Below are positions 35,466-46,800 of a DNA stretch of 64,000 nucleotides, piece after piece. A model generated the notes under the pieces. That model had not been told where the DNA came from. It did not search any database and was given only the letters and a program-made list of their open reading frames with translations. How positions within the stretch are numbered: position 1 is the first letter of the stretch; every line of letters starts with the position of its first letter. Origin of the DNA: Bacteroidota bacterium (GTDB taxonomy: Bacteria; Bacteroidota; Bacteroidia; B-17B0; Aurantibacillaceae); NCBI GenBank assembly GCA_947450025.1, contig CANFTW010000010.1:1-64000 (forward strand), given 5' to 3'. A program made the position numbers and the translations under genes.

Positions 35466-37358
35466 TTATTTCTTTTTGTTTGGCAATTGCTGTTTTTGTT
35501 TGGCCATTTCTTCAAGTTTGGTTTGGAAGCTCGATTTCTTTTCAGGCTTCGTCATATTCGCTAAAAGCTGCTCTCTAATTTTGCCATCATCAATGAATTT
35601 TTTCATTAACCAAGTTTGTAAAAACGTAATGATATTTGCTAAGAAATAATACCAACTTAATCCCGCCGCATAACTATTCATTACCGCTAAGAAAATAACT
35701 GGCATTAAATACATCATATACTTCATGCCTGGCATTTGTGTTTGTTGCGGCTGTAACATCGCTTGATTCATCCATGTATAAATAATAGTTGATGCAAACA
35801 TTAAAATAGCGAATAAACTCACGTGATCGCCATAGCCCCAAACGTTAAATCCAAAATTATAAACAGAATCGTAAGTCGACATATCATCTGCCCATAAAAA
35901 TCCTTTTTGTCTTAATTCAAATGCTGCGGGGAAGAATCCAAATAAGGCAATTAAAATTGGAAACTGAAGTAACATTGGTAAACATCCAGAAAGTGGATTG
36001 GCTCCTGCTCTTCTGTATAAGGCCATTGTTTGTTGTTGTTTCTCTAATGGATTATCTACTTTCTCATACTTAGCATTAATCTCATCGATTTCAGGTTTTA
36101 ATACTCGCATTTTTGAACTGCTCATGTATGTTTTATAAGCAATTGGAAATAATAATGTTTTTAAAATTAAGGTTAAGATTAAAATAATAATCCCACTATT
36201 TAATCTTGATAATAAATCAAACAATGGTATAATCATCCATTTATTAATGTAACTAAATACGCTCCATCCTAATGGAATAATTTTTTCTAATCCTAAGTCA
36301 TATGATTTTAATGTTTGGTATTGAGTTGGACCAAAATAAAAAGACATACCAAAATTTTCGGAAGCTGAATGTTTATAAGGAATGGCTAATTCAGCTGTAA
36401 TTGTTTTTACAAACTCTGTAGAATTAGGGTTTTCAGATGTTTTTACAAAACTACCGTCTTTTAAAAATTCGGAATCGGCAATGATTGTTGAGTTAAAAAA
36501 GTGTTGCTTAAAACTTACCCACTTAATATTATCTTCATTTAATTGTACTTCTTCGCTTTTTCGTGCGTTGATATAATCCACTCCTTCTTTCACTTGGTTG
36601 TAATATACAGTTGCATGCTCTCTCTCTTTGGTAATATGTTTTTCTTGAGACGGTAAGGCTTGTGACCAATGTAATGTCACTTTATTACTTTTTTTAGAAA
36701 TAATGTTTTCCATGCCAACAAAATTCACATCAAAATCTAAAATATCGGTATTACCTTTTAGTGTATAAACGTATTCAATATAACTTTCGGGATTTGAAGT
36801 ATTTAATTTTAAGACAACCGACTTTGTTTGATCGCCAGTAGCCACTTCCATAACAGATGTTGTCGTAAAATAAAAACTATCTGTTGTTAAACGCATGTTA
36901 TTTGCGTAGGCGTCAAATTGTAAATATTGAGAAGTAGAATCCTTATCAAATAAAATTAATGGTTCATTTTTACCATATCGTTTGTGATTTTTTAAAACGA
37001 CTTTTTCAATATTTCCTCCTTTAGTAGAAATAAATGCTTTTAAATGTTCGTTTTCAAGGGTAACAATATTTGCTTTACCAATCGCCGACACGGCGAAATC
37101 TTTGTAAATACTTGTTTTTTGAATTTGTAAAACAGAATCAGAAACCACAGCTTTAACAGCTGTATCGGATACTGCTGCTAATTTTTTAATAGCCATTTGA
37201 GCTTCTTCAGCCACTTGAGCGGCTTTAGTAGCAAGTTCTACTGAATCTTTAATTTGTTTATTGCGAGCAATTTGTTCTTTGCTAGGTCCTGTTAATGCTA
37301 ACCATGTAATTAAGATGGCTGCAATTAATCCTAAACCAATAAGCGATTTTTTATCCAT
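35466..37358 (-). CDS. yidC: Membrane protein insertase YidC
   Basis: 630 residues. N-terminal transmembrane helix (6-23), a large periplasmic domain (~90-360), then the conserved five-helix insertase core (~370-600) with the hydrophilic-groove Arg in YRRAGANPLSGCLPMLLQFPI. The Lys/Gln-rich C-terminal tail may contact the ribosome. Inserts inner-membrane proteins with or without SecYEG. Preceded by a -7 box at 37381. Confidence 0.96.
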   Translation of the reverse strand: MDKKSLIGLGLIAAILITWLALTGPSKEQIARNKQIKDSVELATKAAQVAEEAQMAIKKLAAVSDTAVKAVVSDSVLQIQKTSIYKDFAVSAIGKANIVTLENEHLKAFISTKGGNIEKVVLKNHKRYGKNEPLILFDKDSTSQYLQFDAYANNMRLTTDSFYFTTTSVMEVATGDQTKSVVLKLNTSNPESYIEYVYTLKGNTDILDFDVNFVGMENIISKKSNKVTLHWSQALPSQEKHITKEREHATVYYNQVKEGVDYINARKSEEVQLNEDNIKWVSFKQHFFNSTIIADSEFLKDGSFVKTSENPNSTEFVKTITAELAIPYKHSASENFGMSFYFGPTQYQTLKSYDLGLEKIIPLGWSVFSYINKWMIIPLFDLLSRLNSGIIILILTLILKTLLFPIAYKTYMSSSKMRVLKPEIDEINAKYEKVDNPLEKQQQTMALYRRAGANPLSGCLPMLLQFPILIALFGFFPAAFELRQKGFLWADDMSTYDSVYNFGFNVWGYGDHVSLFAILMFASTIIYTWMNQAMLQPQQTQMPGMKYMMYLMPVIFLAVMNSYAAGLSWYYFLANIITFLQTWLMKKFIDDGKIREQLLANMTKPEKKSSFQTKLEEMAKQKQQLPNKKK

Positions 37359-37380
37359 GATGGGAAATAATTTTAGGGTG

Positions 37381-37388
37381 CAAATATA
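37381..37388 (-). promoter_or_regulatory. -7 box of yidC
   Basis: The minus strand reads TATATTTG, matching TAnnTTTG and placing the transcript start about 18 nt before the yidC ATG. The nearest upstream TTG is 25 bp away, slightly long. Confidence 0.5.
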
Positions 37389-37453
37389 AGTGTTTTTATG
37401 AACGAGAATTCGTCAAAAATTGATAAATACGGCGAATGTATTTTCCCAGGCGG

Positions 37454-37849
37454 TTAGATGTACTGTTTGATTTCTGAAGCAATCTGTTCAAACTCTTCTT
37501 TTGAAAGTTTTAGCTTTTCATTAGCCAAATTCATATCATTCATGGTATTGATTGGAATTAAATGAACATGAGCATGTGGCACTTCTAAACCAATTATGCT
37601 AACGCCAATGCGATTACAAGGTATTGATTGTTTAAGCGCTTTGGCAACCTGTTTTGCGAATTCCATTAATCCTAAATAGGTTGAATCATCTAAATCAAAT
37701 ACATAATCCACTTCTTTTTTGGGAATTACTAAGGTGTGCCCTTTTTTTAAAGGAAAAACATCTAAAAAAGCGATATAATCTTCATTTTCAGCGATTTTAT
37801 AACATGGGATTTCGCCTGCAATAATTCTTGAAAAAATACTAGGCATCAC
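37454..37849 (-). CDS. HIT family nucleotide-binding protein
   Basis: 131 residues. The histidine triad HAHVHLIPI (His92, 94, 96) identifies an HIT hydrolase of the Hint/PKCI type acting on nucleoside phosphoramidates or dinucleotides. The frame starts with GTG at 37849, directly after the greA stop, with an ATG one codon later at 37846. Probably translated together with greA. Confidence 0.93.
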   Translation of the reverse strand: MMPSIFSRIIAGEIPCYKIAENEDYIAFLDVFPLKKGHTLVIPKKEVDYVFDLDDSTYLGLMEFAKQVAKALKQSIPCNRIGVSIIGLEVPHAHVHLIPINTMNDMNLANEKLKLSKEEFEQIASEIKQYI

Positions 37850-38323
37850 TTAAATAGAGATTTCAATAATTTCAAATGTAATCACTCCTGCAGGCACGGT
37901 CACATCCACTTTGTCTCCTACTTTTTTTCCAACTAAACCTTTTCCTATTGGAGAATCAATCGATATTTTACCTGCCTTTAAATCCGCCTCATTTTCTGCA
38001 ACAATGGTGTATTTCATTTCCATGTTGTTTTTTAGATTTTTGATTTTAACGGTGGTTAAAATACTCACTTTGGTAATATCCAATTTAGAGCTATCCACCA
38101 CCCTTGCATTCGCTACAATTTCTTCTAATTTGGCAATTTTAATTTCCAATAAGCCTTGGGCATCCTTAGCAGCATCATACTCTGCATTCTCAGATAAATC
38201 TCCTTTATCTCTAGCCTCTGCAATTTGTCTAATTACATTTTTGCGTTCAACGGTTCTTAATTGTTGTAACTCATCCTTTAATTTCTGAAGTCCTTCTTCT
38301 GTGTAATAAGCAATTGTTGCCAT
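37850..38323 (-). CDS. greA: Transcription elongation factor GreA
   Basis: 157 residues. N-terminal coiled coil (1-75) with the acidic tip sequence DLSENAEYDAAKD that reaches the RNA polymerase active site and stimulates transcript cleavage. C-terminal FKBP-like domain includes SPIGKGLVGKKVGD. Standard length; precedes the HIT gene without spacing. Confidence 0.97.
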   Translation of the reverse strand: MATIAYYTEEGLQKLKDELQQLRTVERKNVIRQIAEARDKGDLSENAEYDAAKDAQGLLEIKIAKLEEIVANARVVDSSKLDITKVSILTTVKIKNLKNNMEMKYTIVAENEADLKAGKISIDSPIGKGLVGKKVGDKVDVTVPAGVITFEIIEISI

Positions 38324-38346
38324 TTTTATCTATGTTTTTAAAATAA

Positions 38347-38375
38347 AAGAATCCCGAATGATATTCGGGACTCTT
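38347..38375 (-). terminator. Terminator after PorV-family gene
   Basis: AAAGAATCCCGAAT-GAT-ATTCGGGACTCTTT (one G-T/mismatch step), with a T-run on the minus strand, ending the three-gene receptor operon before greA. Confidence 0.85.
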
Positions 38376-38403
38376 TAAAAATTACGTTAAACAAATATAG
38401 TAA

Positions 38404-39492
38404 TTATAAATTTATTCTTGCTCCAAAGGAGTGAACTCCTCCAAATGGATTTGTGAAACGGTAAGAATAATCAATACCAAATGTTGATTTTTTCTGTCCG
38501 AATGGAATTTCAAACGTTGCTCCACAAGATGGTCCTGTAAATGCTGTTGTACGATTTCCTTCTCCTTTAAAAATACCTTTTTCAGTCACCATACCCGCAC
38601 GCACCATTACCATATCTTTCCATCCATATTCTACCCCTACTAAGAAATTATCTTTAGTAAATGAGTTAGATGTAAAGTTACCTGCTAAGCTTACACGATG
38701 TGTTTTTGATCTTCCTGTTGAGTCTTTTAATAAATAAATATCATAAGCTGCAGAGATGTTTAATAAAGCAGGTAATTCAAACGCTGCAGATTTATTATTA
38801 ATCGTTAATTGATATTCATTACCATAAGCGTTAGTCACTGTTCTTTGAGTAGATAAACCATCACCTTTGTATTGCATTTTAGGGCCAACATTTTTTAAAG
38901 CTACTCCTAAATGGACTTGGTCGTATTTACCTGTGTGGTATTGAATACCTGCATCAATAGATACTCCTTGTGCTTTCACGTTATCAATCCCTTCAGAAAT
39001 AACTCTTAAGGTAATTCCACCTGAGATATTATCAGAAAAGCCTTTTGCATAAGATAACGCAATGTTTGTAAAACGAGGTGTAAATGTTCCTAATCCACCT
39101 TCTGGTTGATCTTCAGTTGTTCGTTCAATTTTACCAGCATTGATGGACATAATTCCTAAACCAATAGCACCTGTTTCTCCAACTTTTTGAGTTAAGCCAA
39201 ATGTATTGATGTTAATTCCTGTTCCAACTAACCAAGATGAACGAGCAAACATTAACTCTGTTTTTCTAGTTCCAGCAATCCCAGCAACGTTAGTATATTG
39301 AGATTCTAAGCCTTTAGAACGAGCACCGTTAGCTCCTGCCCATCCAGATGAACGTGCATATGGATTAATTAATAACTGTGATGCTCCTGCTTGACCAGCA
39401 CGCTCAGGATTTCCTGCTTGAGCTTGGAAACCAGCAGCAATAAAGCTACCTGTTAAAACAACACTTAATGATATATTTAAAAATGACTTCAT
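38404..39492 (-). CDS. PorV/PorQ-family outer-membrane protein
   Basis: 362 residues. Signal peptide 1-27. The mature protein is a FadL-like beta-barrel with the family start AGQAGASQLLINPYARSSGWAGA, alternating strands, and a terminal F-GARINL strand. PorV shuttles T9SS cargo from the translocon to the attachment complex; other family members are of unclear role. Third gene of an operon with a TonB-dependent receptor and a giant surface protein, which suggests it serves that surface protein. Whether it is PorV proper cannot be told. Confidence 0.83.
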   Translation of the reverse strand: MKSFLNISLSVVLTGSFIAAGFQAQAGNPERAGQAGASQLLINPYARSSGWAGANGARSKGLESQYTNVAGIAGTRKTELMFARSSWLVGTGININTFGLTQKVGETGAIGLGIMSINAGKIERTTEDQPEGGLGTFTPRFTNIALSYAKGFSDNISGGITLRVISEGIDNVKAQGVSIDAGIQYHTGKYDQVHLGVALKNVGPKMQYKGDGLSTQRTVTNAYGNEYQLTINNKSAAFELPALLNISAAYDIYLLKDSTGRSKTHRVSLAGNFTSNSFTKDNFLVGVEYGWKDMVMVRAGMVTEKGIFKGEGNRTTAFTGPSCGATFEIPFGQKKSTFGIDYSYRFTNPFGGVHSFGARINL

Positions 39493-39521
39493 AATCTTAT
39501 TTTTATAATACTATTTAACAA

Positions 39522-42500
39522 CTAGTAACTTTGTAAATCTAAAGGTCTCATAACACCAAACCATTTCAATATTTTTTCACCAACACCTGGTACATCTATA
39601 TGAATAATATATAAACCACTAGCTACTGAAATACCACTTTGGTTTTTCATATCCCAATCTTGGTAAGGTAAACGTTTTGCTTTTACAAAGTCAGCATTAT
39701 CAGTTACACTAATATCTTCCTGCCCGCTAACATCTCTGTCAAACGTTCTTACTAATGTTCCATTTAATGTAAAGATTTTGATTTTACACTTGTTTGGTAA
39801 GTTGGTAATACGAACTCTATTGTCAATACGTCCAGTTTCATAAGATGAATAAGCATAGTATGGATTAGGAACCACATTGATTAAATCTAAAGCTGACTTA
39901 CTCTTATCATTATTATTAATTTCAGTGTAAATATCAGAGGTACTGAAAGTATACAAACCAAAGTTATTATTTACTGGAGTTGGTAATAAATCTTGAGTTA
40001 AACGAGTGTAAGATGTTCCGTTAATATCTGGAACAATTGGAGTTGCCACGGTACCATTTACAAAGGCTGCTAAAGTATTAGAGTACACTCCACTCATACC
40101 GTATTTGTATGATTTGCTCACTCTTAATTTTACTCTTACATCACAAGGCATATCTGCTGGATTTTTGAATGCATATCTTGAATCTGCTAAGACTGGCATA
40201 TTTACCCACATTGCTTCAGACCAAATGTTATGTAACAAGTTAGTGGTTGCATTTTTGAATGCCATTTTATAGCAGTATGCAAATTCAGCAAATTTACTAT
40301 AAGTACCTACACCTAACGTCTTACCATTTAATGATGAATTAGCTCCTGAAACACCATTGTAAACAGTGTTACTTCTATTGTGACCAAACACATAAATATA
40401 ATGTCTGCCACCAAATGCATATCTAAATGCTGGATCTGGATTTTGATTACTTGTTGGATTCCACATCATATCATTACCATTATTTGGTGCTAATGGATTT
40501 GTCACATCTTGGTAAGAATCTTCACCAAAAGCAATGTTTAAACGCTCACCAGTTTCTAAATTAATAGCATAACCTGGGAACCAAGATAAACCGTATTGGA
40601 ATGGTGAACCTGGAATTGAATCAACAGAAGCTTCTCCAATATTGCAACCAGGTGCGCCTAATGGTATACCTTGTTTATCAACTGATTTACTTCTTCTTGG
40701 TTCTAATTTTTTAGCACCTGTAGGGTTATTTGAAGGTTCGTCAGATTGCTCTAAGACTAATGAACGTGTCCATTTACTCTTATCGGTGGTTAACACTAAG
40801 TCAATACTTGCTAAACCTCTCAAATCGTATGCTGTTGTCATCACTTGAGTAGCCGAAGTAAATGGCCCATAACCAGGAGCAGCAACTACTGTAGATGATT
40901 TAGCTGACGATACTAAAGCATATGGTGCCCAAGTACCACCAATCACATTTTCGAAATATTGATTTGGATCAGCAAAACCAGCAGATGCACTAGATTTAAT
41001 ATCATTTTGAATTCCATCATTAGCATCTTCAAAGTTTCCAGATCTAATCCAGTTATATGGACTAGCGCCATCAATATCAGCAATACCTGTTAACCAACTG
41101 ATATTGGAATTAGAATATACCACCCCAGAACCAGCTAAAACATCGCCGTTCAATACCACTCTATCGTTTACAGTAGATGGAGAACTAATTTGCGCTACAT
41201 CTCTTGCTTGACCAATCGAAACAGATAATCCTAAATCACTGAAATAGTATTCTTCGTTTACTTTAATTGATTTACAAGGGAAATATTTTTTATTTGTTCC
41301 TAAATCTTTTAAAATCCAAGTTGCTGAATCGGCCAAAACATTACCAAATACAGTGTTTTTTACTGTCAATGGATTAAACGGTCTATTTTGGTGATTTACA
41401 GAACCTGATTTACAAGGGTCAATTGTATTCACTGTATCTTGACTTGAACTCCAGTTTCTGTTTAAGAATGTTACAGAGAAATTAGAATTTGGAACATTTA
41501 AAGGGTCAACCACTTTAATGTTAATTGGTCCACGACCATTTTCATAAGTAATTGCATTGACACGGTCTCCATTTGCTAAGATGCTACTCACAGATTCTGA
41601 AGTTAACTCTAAAAGATTTCCTCCATTTCCTTGTCCTTCTAAACGAGTTACTTTTGGACCGTATCCATACGAAGAGTTGGAAATAGTTCCTTCTTTTTCA
41701 GGAGCTGGATTATGGGGAACCCCAAATGCTTTTTTAGATTTACGTCCTTCTAAGTAAGGGCGTTTTTGGCCTTCGCTACTAGCAACACCAATTGCTGTAA
41801 ATGGTTGGTCTTCTTTATACTCACCATATTGATTGTAACCATAAGCTACACAGTAAAAATAGTACTCTTTATTATTGATTACTTTTTTATCTTGAGCAGA
41901 TGAGAACTCATCTCTTGTGAAACGGAATGATGTTTTAATGCCTTTATCGCTATTATCATTTACATCTACTTTTACTGTAGGAACATCTCCACCAGTAGCC
42001 GCATCATACTCATAATTAATTAAGCGAGTAACCCCATTTTGAACATCGCAATTGAAAATTAATTTAGCTTTAGAAGGATCAACTAATTCTTCTTGAACTA
42101 CAGAGTTGTTTTTTAATTGATATACTTTAAATCCTTCAAATTTATAGTAATTATCTACTGGAGCAGGGAAGTGAGTTTGATCAACAATAATTGACACATC
42201 TAACTCTTTGTATTGGTTTAAGTAGTTGTTTGAAGCTGGTTTATTAGAGAAATAAATGATTAACTCATTTTCCATTTCTTGAATTGTCATATCAGGAGCT
42301 TCAGGACCACTTAATACACGGAAACAGTTATCAAACAAAGCTTGTGCTTTATCATCTGCAATTTTTAATAATGGAATCGACGCTTTAGGATCTGTAGAGG
42401 TTGTTCTAGCCCAAGGTAAACCAACCGTAATGTAGTTTACAGCACCTGGCTCCAATGTAAAAGGTCCAGATGATTGCATGAAACGTCTATCACCAGCTGT

Positions 42501-43847
42501 ACTTGATTCTGACCAAGTACCGCAAGGACCTGTAGGATCTGTATCAGCAGGGTAAACAAAACTTGTAGGAACACTTCCGCCGTAACCATTACCACCACAA
42601 GTAAACGGAGATCCATCTCTCCAAAAACCTGTCATGTATTGGTAATATTGAGAAGCATTTTGAGGGTCAGTTGTTTGTAAAGGAACACCCGGGAAAGAGT
42701 TATTGAAGTATAAGAACTTGGTCATACCCATTTGCTCACCTGGTTCGTCAGGCGTACCATCATTATCATCATCAATTTGATTTGTTGTATTAATTGGACC
42801 TTGGAAGAAATCACAACCTAAAGCTGGAACGTATGCTCCGTATCCAATAGTTGTACCAATGGTTGGATCAGGACCAACTGAGTTATAGATATATCCTAAA
42901 CCTCTTTTAACATCACAACCAATATAATCATCTAAATAATAACCCATATCGGCATCCGTCCATACAGTCATATACGTATTTAATAAGGCGAATGAAGAAC
43001 GGTTAACTAATTGATAGTTGTAAAAAGTCATATTGTTAATCTCATCCGTAGTTTTAAAAGCAAATGCTTGTGCACGGATTTCCATACCAATTGCTTTACC
43101 ACCTGTTGAAACGTGATTACTTCCATTATCATTATATACCCACCATAATGTTTCGTCACCAAATACACGCGCTTTACAAACACCTAAATTATCTTTTAAA
43201 CCTGTATTGTAAACATCATAGTATGGATAATCCCCTTCTTCAGGAGCGTAAACATCATCTCCATTAATATCTACAAATGGTGCTAATAATTGTGCGTGAT
43301 TTAAAGATAAATCACCATTTCCTGGCCATTCTTTAATATTTGTAGTGATAGGACCTCCTGATAATACGAACTCATCAACTTCAGAACGTGTTAATTTAAA
43401 GATTTTATCATATTTCTGACATTGATCAGCAGATGTTGTTGCGTCAATGGTGCTTAATGGACCAGTCCAGAAGTCAACCCCACTTTGACGGTAGGTTTGA
43501 GCAGCAATTTTTAACTGCCCACCAACATCTAATCCACCAAACCATACGTTACCTGCGAAGTTAGAAGAAGCACCTTTTGAACGGTCTTCAACCTTTGGTA
43601 CTAAATACCAAGGGTTACCACCACCAAATAAATCCCACCACATATCTGAACCAGAATAAATAATGGTTCTAACGTTGTTTACCGATAATTCAGCAGATGA
43701 TTGAGCAGGGCTACATCCAGCCAATACTCTATCAGGTGAAGCGTTTCTGAAAACGTTTCCGTATTTTTCTCTAGCATTACCAGACATCACACTTAGTGTT
43801 ACGGCTGCAATTAATAGATGTTTGTTTAACTTAGTCATAGTTTCCAT
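39522..43847 (-). CDS. Large exported surface protein with FlgD-like C-terminal domain
   Basis: 1441 residues. N-terminal signal peptide follows METMTKLNK (cleavage near Ala25; an alternative start is ATG at 43838). The body is beta-rich, with many Asp/Asn/Gly loops including a calcium-type DINGDDVYAPEEGD (~172-185) and DDDNDGTPDEPGE (~360-372). The last ~100 residues (VVPNPYYAYSSYE, then KIFTLNGTLVRTF and SGLYIIHID) form a FlgD/T9SS-CTD-like Ig fold. No enzyme family recognised. It is sandwiched between a TonB-dependent receptor and a PorV-like protein (20- and 29-bp gaps), so secretion by T9SS or a related route is inferred. Confidence 0.78.
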   Translation of the reverse strand: METMTKLNKHLLIAAVTLSVMSGNAREKYGNVFRNASPDRVLAGCSPAQSSAELSVNNVRTIIYSGSDMWWDLFGGGNPWYLVPKVEDRSKGASSNFAGNVWFGGLDVGGQLKIAAQTYRQSGVDFWTGPLSTIDATTSADQCQKYDKIFKLTRSEVDEFVLSGGPITTNIKEWPGNGDLSLNHAQLLAPFVDINGDDVYAPEEGDYPYYDVYNTGLKDNLGVCKARVFGDETLWWVYNDNGSNHVSTGGKAIGMEIRAQAFAFKTTDEINNMTFYNYQLVNRSSFALLNTYMTVWTDADMGYYLDDYIGCDVKRGLGYIYNSVGPDPTIGTTIGYGAYVPALGCDFFQGPINTTNQIDDDNDGTPDEPGEQMGMTKFLYFNNSFPGVPLQTTDPQNASQYYQYMTGFWRDGSPFTCGGNGYGGSVPTSFVYPADTDPTGPCGTWSESSTAGDRRFMQSSGPFTLEPGAVNYITVGLPWARTTSTDPKASIPLLKIADDKAQALFDNCFRVLSGPEAPDMTIQEMENELIIYFSNKPASNNYLNQYKELDVSIIVDQTHFPAPVDNYYKFEGFKVYQLKNNSVVQEELVDPSKAKLIFNCDVQNGVTRLINYEYDAATGGDVPTVKVDVNDNSDKGIKTSFRFTRDEFSSAQDKKVINNKEYYFYCVAYGYNQYGEYKEDQPFTAIGVASSEGQKRPYLEGRKSKKAFGVPHNPAPEKEGTISNSSYGYGPKVTRLEGQGNGGNLLELTSESVSSILANGDRVNAITYENGRGPINIKVVDPLNVPNSNFSVTFLNRNWSSSQDTVNTIDPCKSGSVNHQNRPFNPLTVKNTVFGNVLADSATWILKDLGTNKKYFPCKSIKVNEEYYFSDLGLSVSIGQARDVAQISSPSTVNDRVVLNGDVLAGSGVVYSNSNISWLTGIADIDGASPYNWIRSGNFEDANDGIQNDIKSSASAGFADPNQYFENVIGGTWAPYALVSSAKSSTVVAAPGYGPFTSATQVMTTAYDLRGLASIDLVLTTDKSKWTRSLVLEQSDEPSNNPTGAKKLEPRRSKSVDKQGIPLGAPGCNIGEASVDSIPGSPFQYGLSWFPGYAINLETGERLNIAFGEDSYQDVTNPLAPNNGNDMMWNPTSNQNPDPAFRYAFGGRHYIYVFGHNRSNTVYNGVSGANSSLNGKTLGVGTYSKFAEFAYCYKMAFKNATTNLLHNIWSEAMWVNMPVLADSRYAFKNPADMPCDVRVKLRVSKSYKYGMSGVYSNTLAAFVNGTVATPIVPDINGTSYTRLTQDLLPTPVNNNFGLYTFSTSDIYTEINNNDKSKSALDLINVVPNPYYAYSSYETGRIDNRVRITNLPNKCKIKIFTLNGTLVRTFDRDVSGQEDISVTDNADFVKAKRLPYQDWDMKNQSGISVASGLYIIHIDVPGVGEKILKWFGVMRPLDLQSY

Positions 43848-43867
43848 GATAAAAATTCGTTTTATAA

Positions 43868-46800
43868 TTAAAAGTCTAATAATACACCAATTCTGATAGT
43901 ACGAGGTCTACCGTAGTTTCCTGGATTATTAATATAAATTTTGTATTGATCAGTAAATGAAGCTGCTGTAGAAGGGTTATTGTTTACATACAATGTGCCT
44001 TGAGAAGAACTTAAATAACCATCATCATCTGGGTTACCTGTGTAGTTATATACACCTAGGATGTTACGAGTATTTAATAAGTTTAATACTTGTAAGTAGA
44101 TGTTTAAGTTAGCTGTTTTTTTGTTTTCGCTATCTTTTTTACCCCAAGTTAACTCAATGTTTTTATCAATTCTTAAATCAGTTCTAAATTGCCAAGGTTT
44201 GTATGAACCATTGATAGAACCATTAATTTGAGAACGACCACCAACTGGCGTAGCAGACACGTCACGTGTATACGGCGTACCAGAACCAATACGGAAGATT
44301 AAGTTAGCACCAACATTTTGCAATACTTGTACTGTTTGAACAGCATCTTTTTTCTTACGGTTAAATTGAGGCCCTTTGTAGTCTTTACCTTCACCAAAAC
44401 GGTAATCTAAGTTAATGGTAATGGTATGACGTTGATCATAATCTAAAGGTAAAGTAATACGTAAGTTTGGTTGATCTGAACCAGATAAATTAGCACCTGA
44501 GTTAGCGTTAGAACCAGAACCTTCAGCAAATTGTAATGTATAGTTCGCAGTTAATGACACACCACCCGAACGACGTAAATCAAATTCAGCACTTAAACCT
44601 TTCACTGTACCAAAATCTTTGTTAGCGTATGTTTGGTAAGTTTTAGGGTATGCATTCGTTAAAGACACTAATGTAACTTGGTTTCTTAACTCACGATAGA
44701 ATGCTGTAATTTTTAAAGCGGCATTTTTCTTTTGATTTAATACTTGGTTGTAACCAATTTCGTAATCAATTGTTTTTTCAGGTTTTAAGTTAGAGTTTGT
44801 TATGAAAGGGCTACTAGAAGTTGAACCAATGAAATAATAATCTTTTGGATCAAAACGCATTAACCCGTCAGAAGGACGTTGTGTTAATACATCGTAGTGA
44901 GCAAAGAAATTAGCCACATCAGAAATAGGGAATGAGAAAGCGATACGAGGCATCACATTGATTTGTGGTTTGTAATCTTTAAACGCATTGACGCTAAATG
45001 CATTTTTACTCGCAAAATCAGCATCTTTTAACCAAGGAGTTAATTTACCATCTACAGCTAATAATTTAGGATCTGTTACCTCTTTACCTTCATTATTATA
45101 CCAAGTTGTTCCATTTCTATATCCTACTACTGTTGGGTTACTAGAAGTTGCATTATCAACATAAACCACGTAATCATCTTTAATATTATCTGGTCTTCCA
45201 TCAGATTTTTCACCTGCAGTATAGGCTTCGTGGAATAAATATTGATCTTTTAATACTTTTTGGTTCGCATCAAAACGGTCAACACGCACACCTACGTTAA
45301 ATTTAATATCCTTAAAGTCAAACTTATCTTGAATATACCCTGCTACGTAAATTGGTTTGTAAGCGCCAACATGTAACGTTTGGTTACCATTAGCATCTTT
45401 GTCATTTAAGAATTTATCAAGATTTGTAGAGTTTTTATCTTTGTTACCTAAGTAATCGTAACCATAGTAATCAACTAATGAGTTTTGACCGCTTTGTAAT
45501 AAATCTTGTGCACTAAACATGCTTAATTTTAAATCATCTGGAGAGAACGCATCAGAGTTGATGATAGTTTGGTTATCAACAGATAAACCTAAAGCCTCTC
45601 TTAAAGATTTATCAATTTGATTTTGGTTTACAGAGTTATAAATATATCTGTAGTAAATTTTATCTAAATCACCATTTTGACCTGGAATTAAAATAGGATT
45701 AGCTGTATCAAATGATGTTAAATGCGTATTCGTTAAGTTTCTCATACGTGTCCATAATTCAATTGGCAACACTTGGTAACCACTTTGATTACGTTGATCG
45801 TATTCAACCCCTACCATGATGGCGTGGTTTTTAAAATCAGCTGAGAAACTTGATGCAAAACGTAATTGAGTATTATCTGTAATACCATATCCGTTGTATT
45901 GACGACCAGTAGAAGCAAATAAACTGTTAATACTTTGAGGTCTATCACCATTAACGAACGCGTAGTTTGATTGAGCTGCTTGAATAGTTGGAAGAGTTCC
46001 AAAGAAATCAAACACTTGAGATGAATAATTAGCTGTTGTTGGGTTTAACTCACTTCTTTCGTAAGAAACTGCACTTCTTTGAGGACCTTGGTAATCTAAA
46101 TAATATTTTAAGTTAGTCTCATCAAATCTTAAAGCGTAATTACTAGTTGTATCCACTGTCCAATTATATTTACCTTGGTAACCGTAGTTAAAGATTTTAT
46201 CTTTATGAGTATCATCTTGAGTTTTAGATTTAGATTTCTCATAACTTGCTAAGAACGTGAAGTAAGCATTAGAAATTAAAGCTTGAGATTTTTCTTTTTC
46301 AGAACCTGTTTGGTTTGTACCAAATTTTTGGTTGATACGTGCGTAGGTTCTCCAAGTTGTATTAATTGTTTGAGGATTGTTTTGAGGATTGAATAATGAG
46401 TAAGTATAAATGAAATCATGTGCGTTACCGTAATCAAATGCTCCACCTAAAGTTAAATTTGTATTAGGTGCTAATTTAAAATCTAATTTACCATTTAATT
46501 GAATTGAACGACTAGCTACATTTTGACGAACTTTAGTTTGACTCATGTCGCTTTTAGTTACGTAATCTAATTCACGATAAAATACATCATCTGCTCCAAC
46601 CGATACTAAACGTAAAGGTGTTTTTTCTAATTGAGTTAATTTATCATCGTTTAGTTTCCACATGCTCACATAAGAAGGTGCTGGATCTTTTTCGTAAGTC
46701 CCTTGACCTGACAAGAAAAAACCGATAATTGGTTTCTTTTGACCTGTAGAATCTCTTTTTTGTAAAATTGGTCCGCCAACAGAGAAACCTAATGAATTGT

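Noticed and set aside
43064-43267. Plus-strand small frame within the 1441-residue protein gene
   Set aside because: His/Leu-rich antisense frame with no start signal, a typical shadow of a long coding region.
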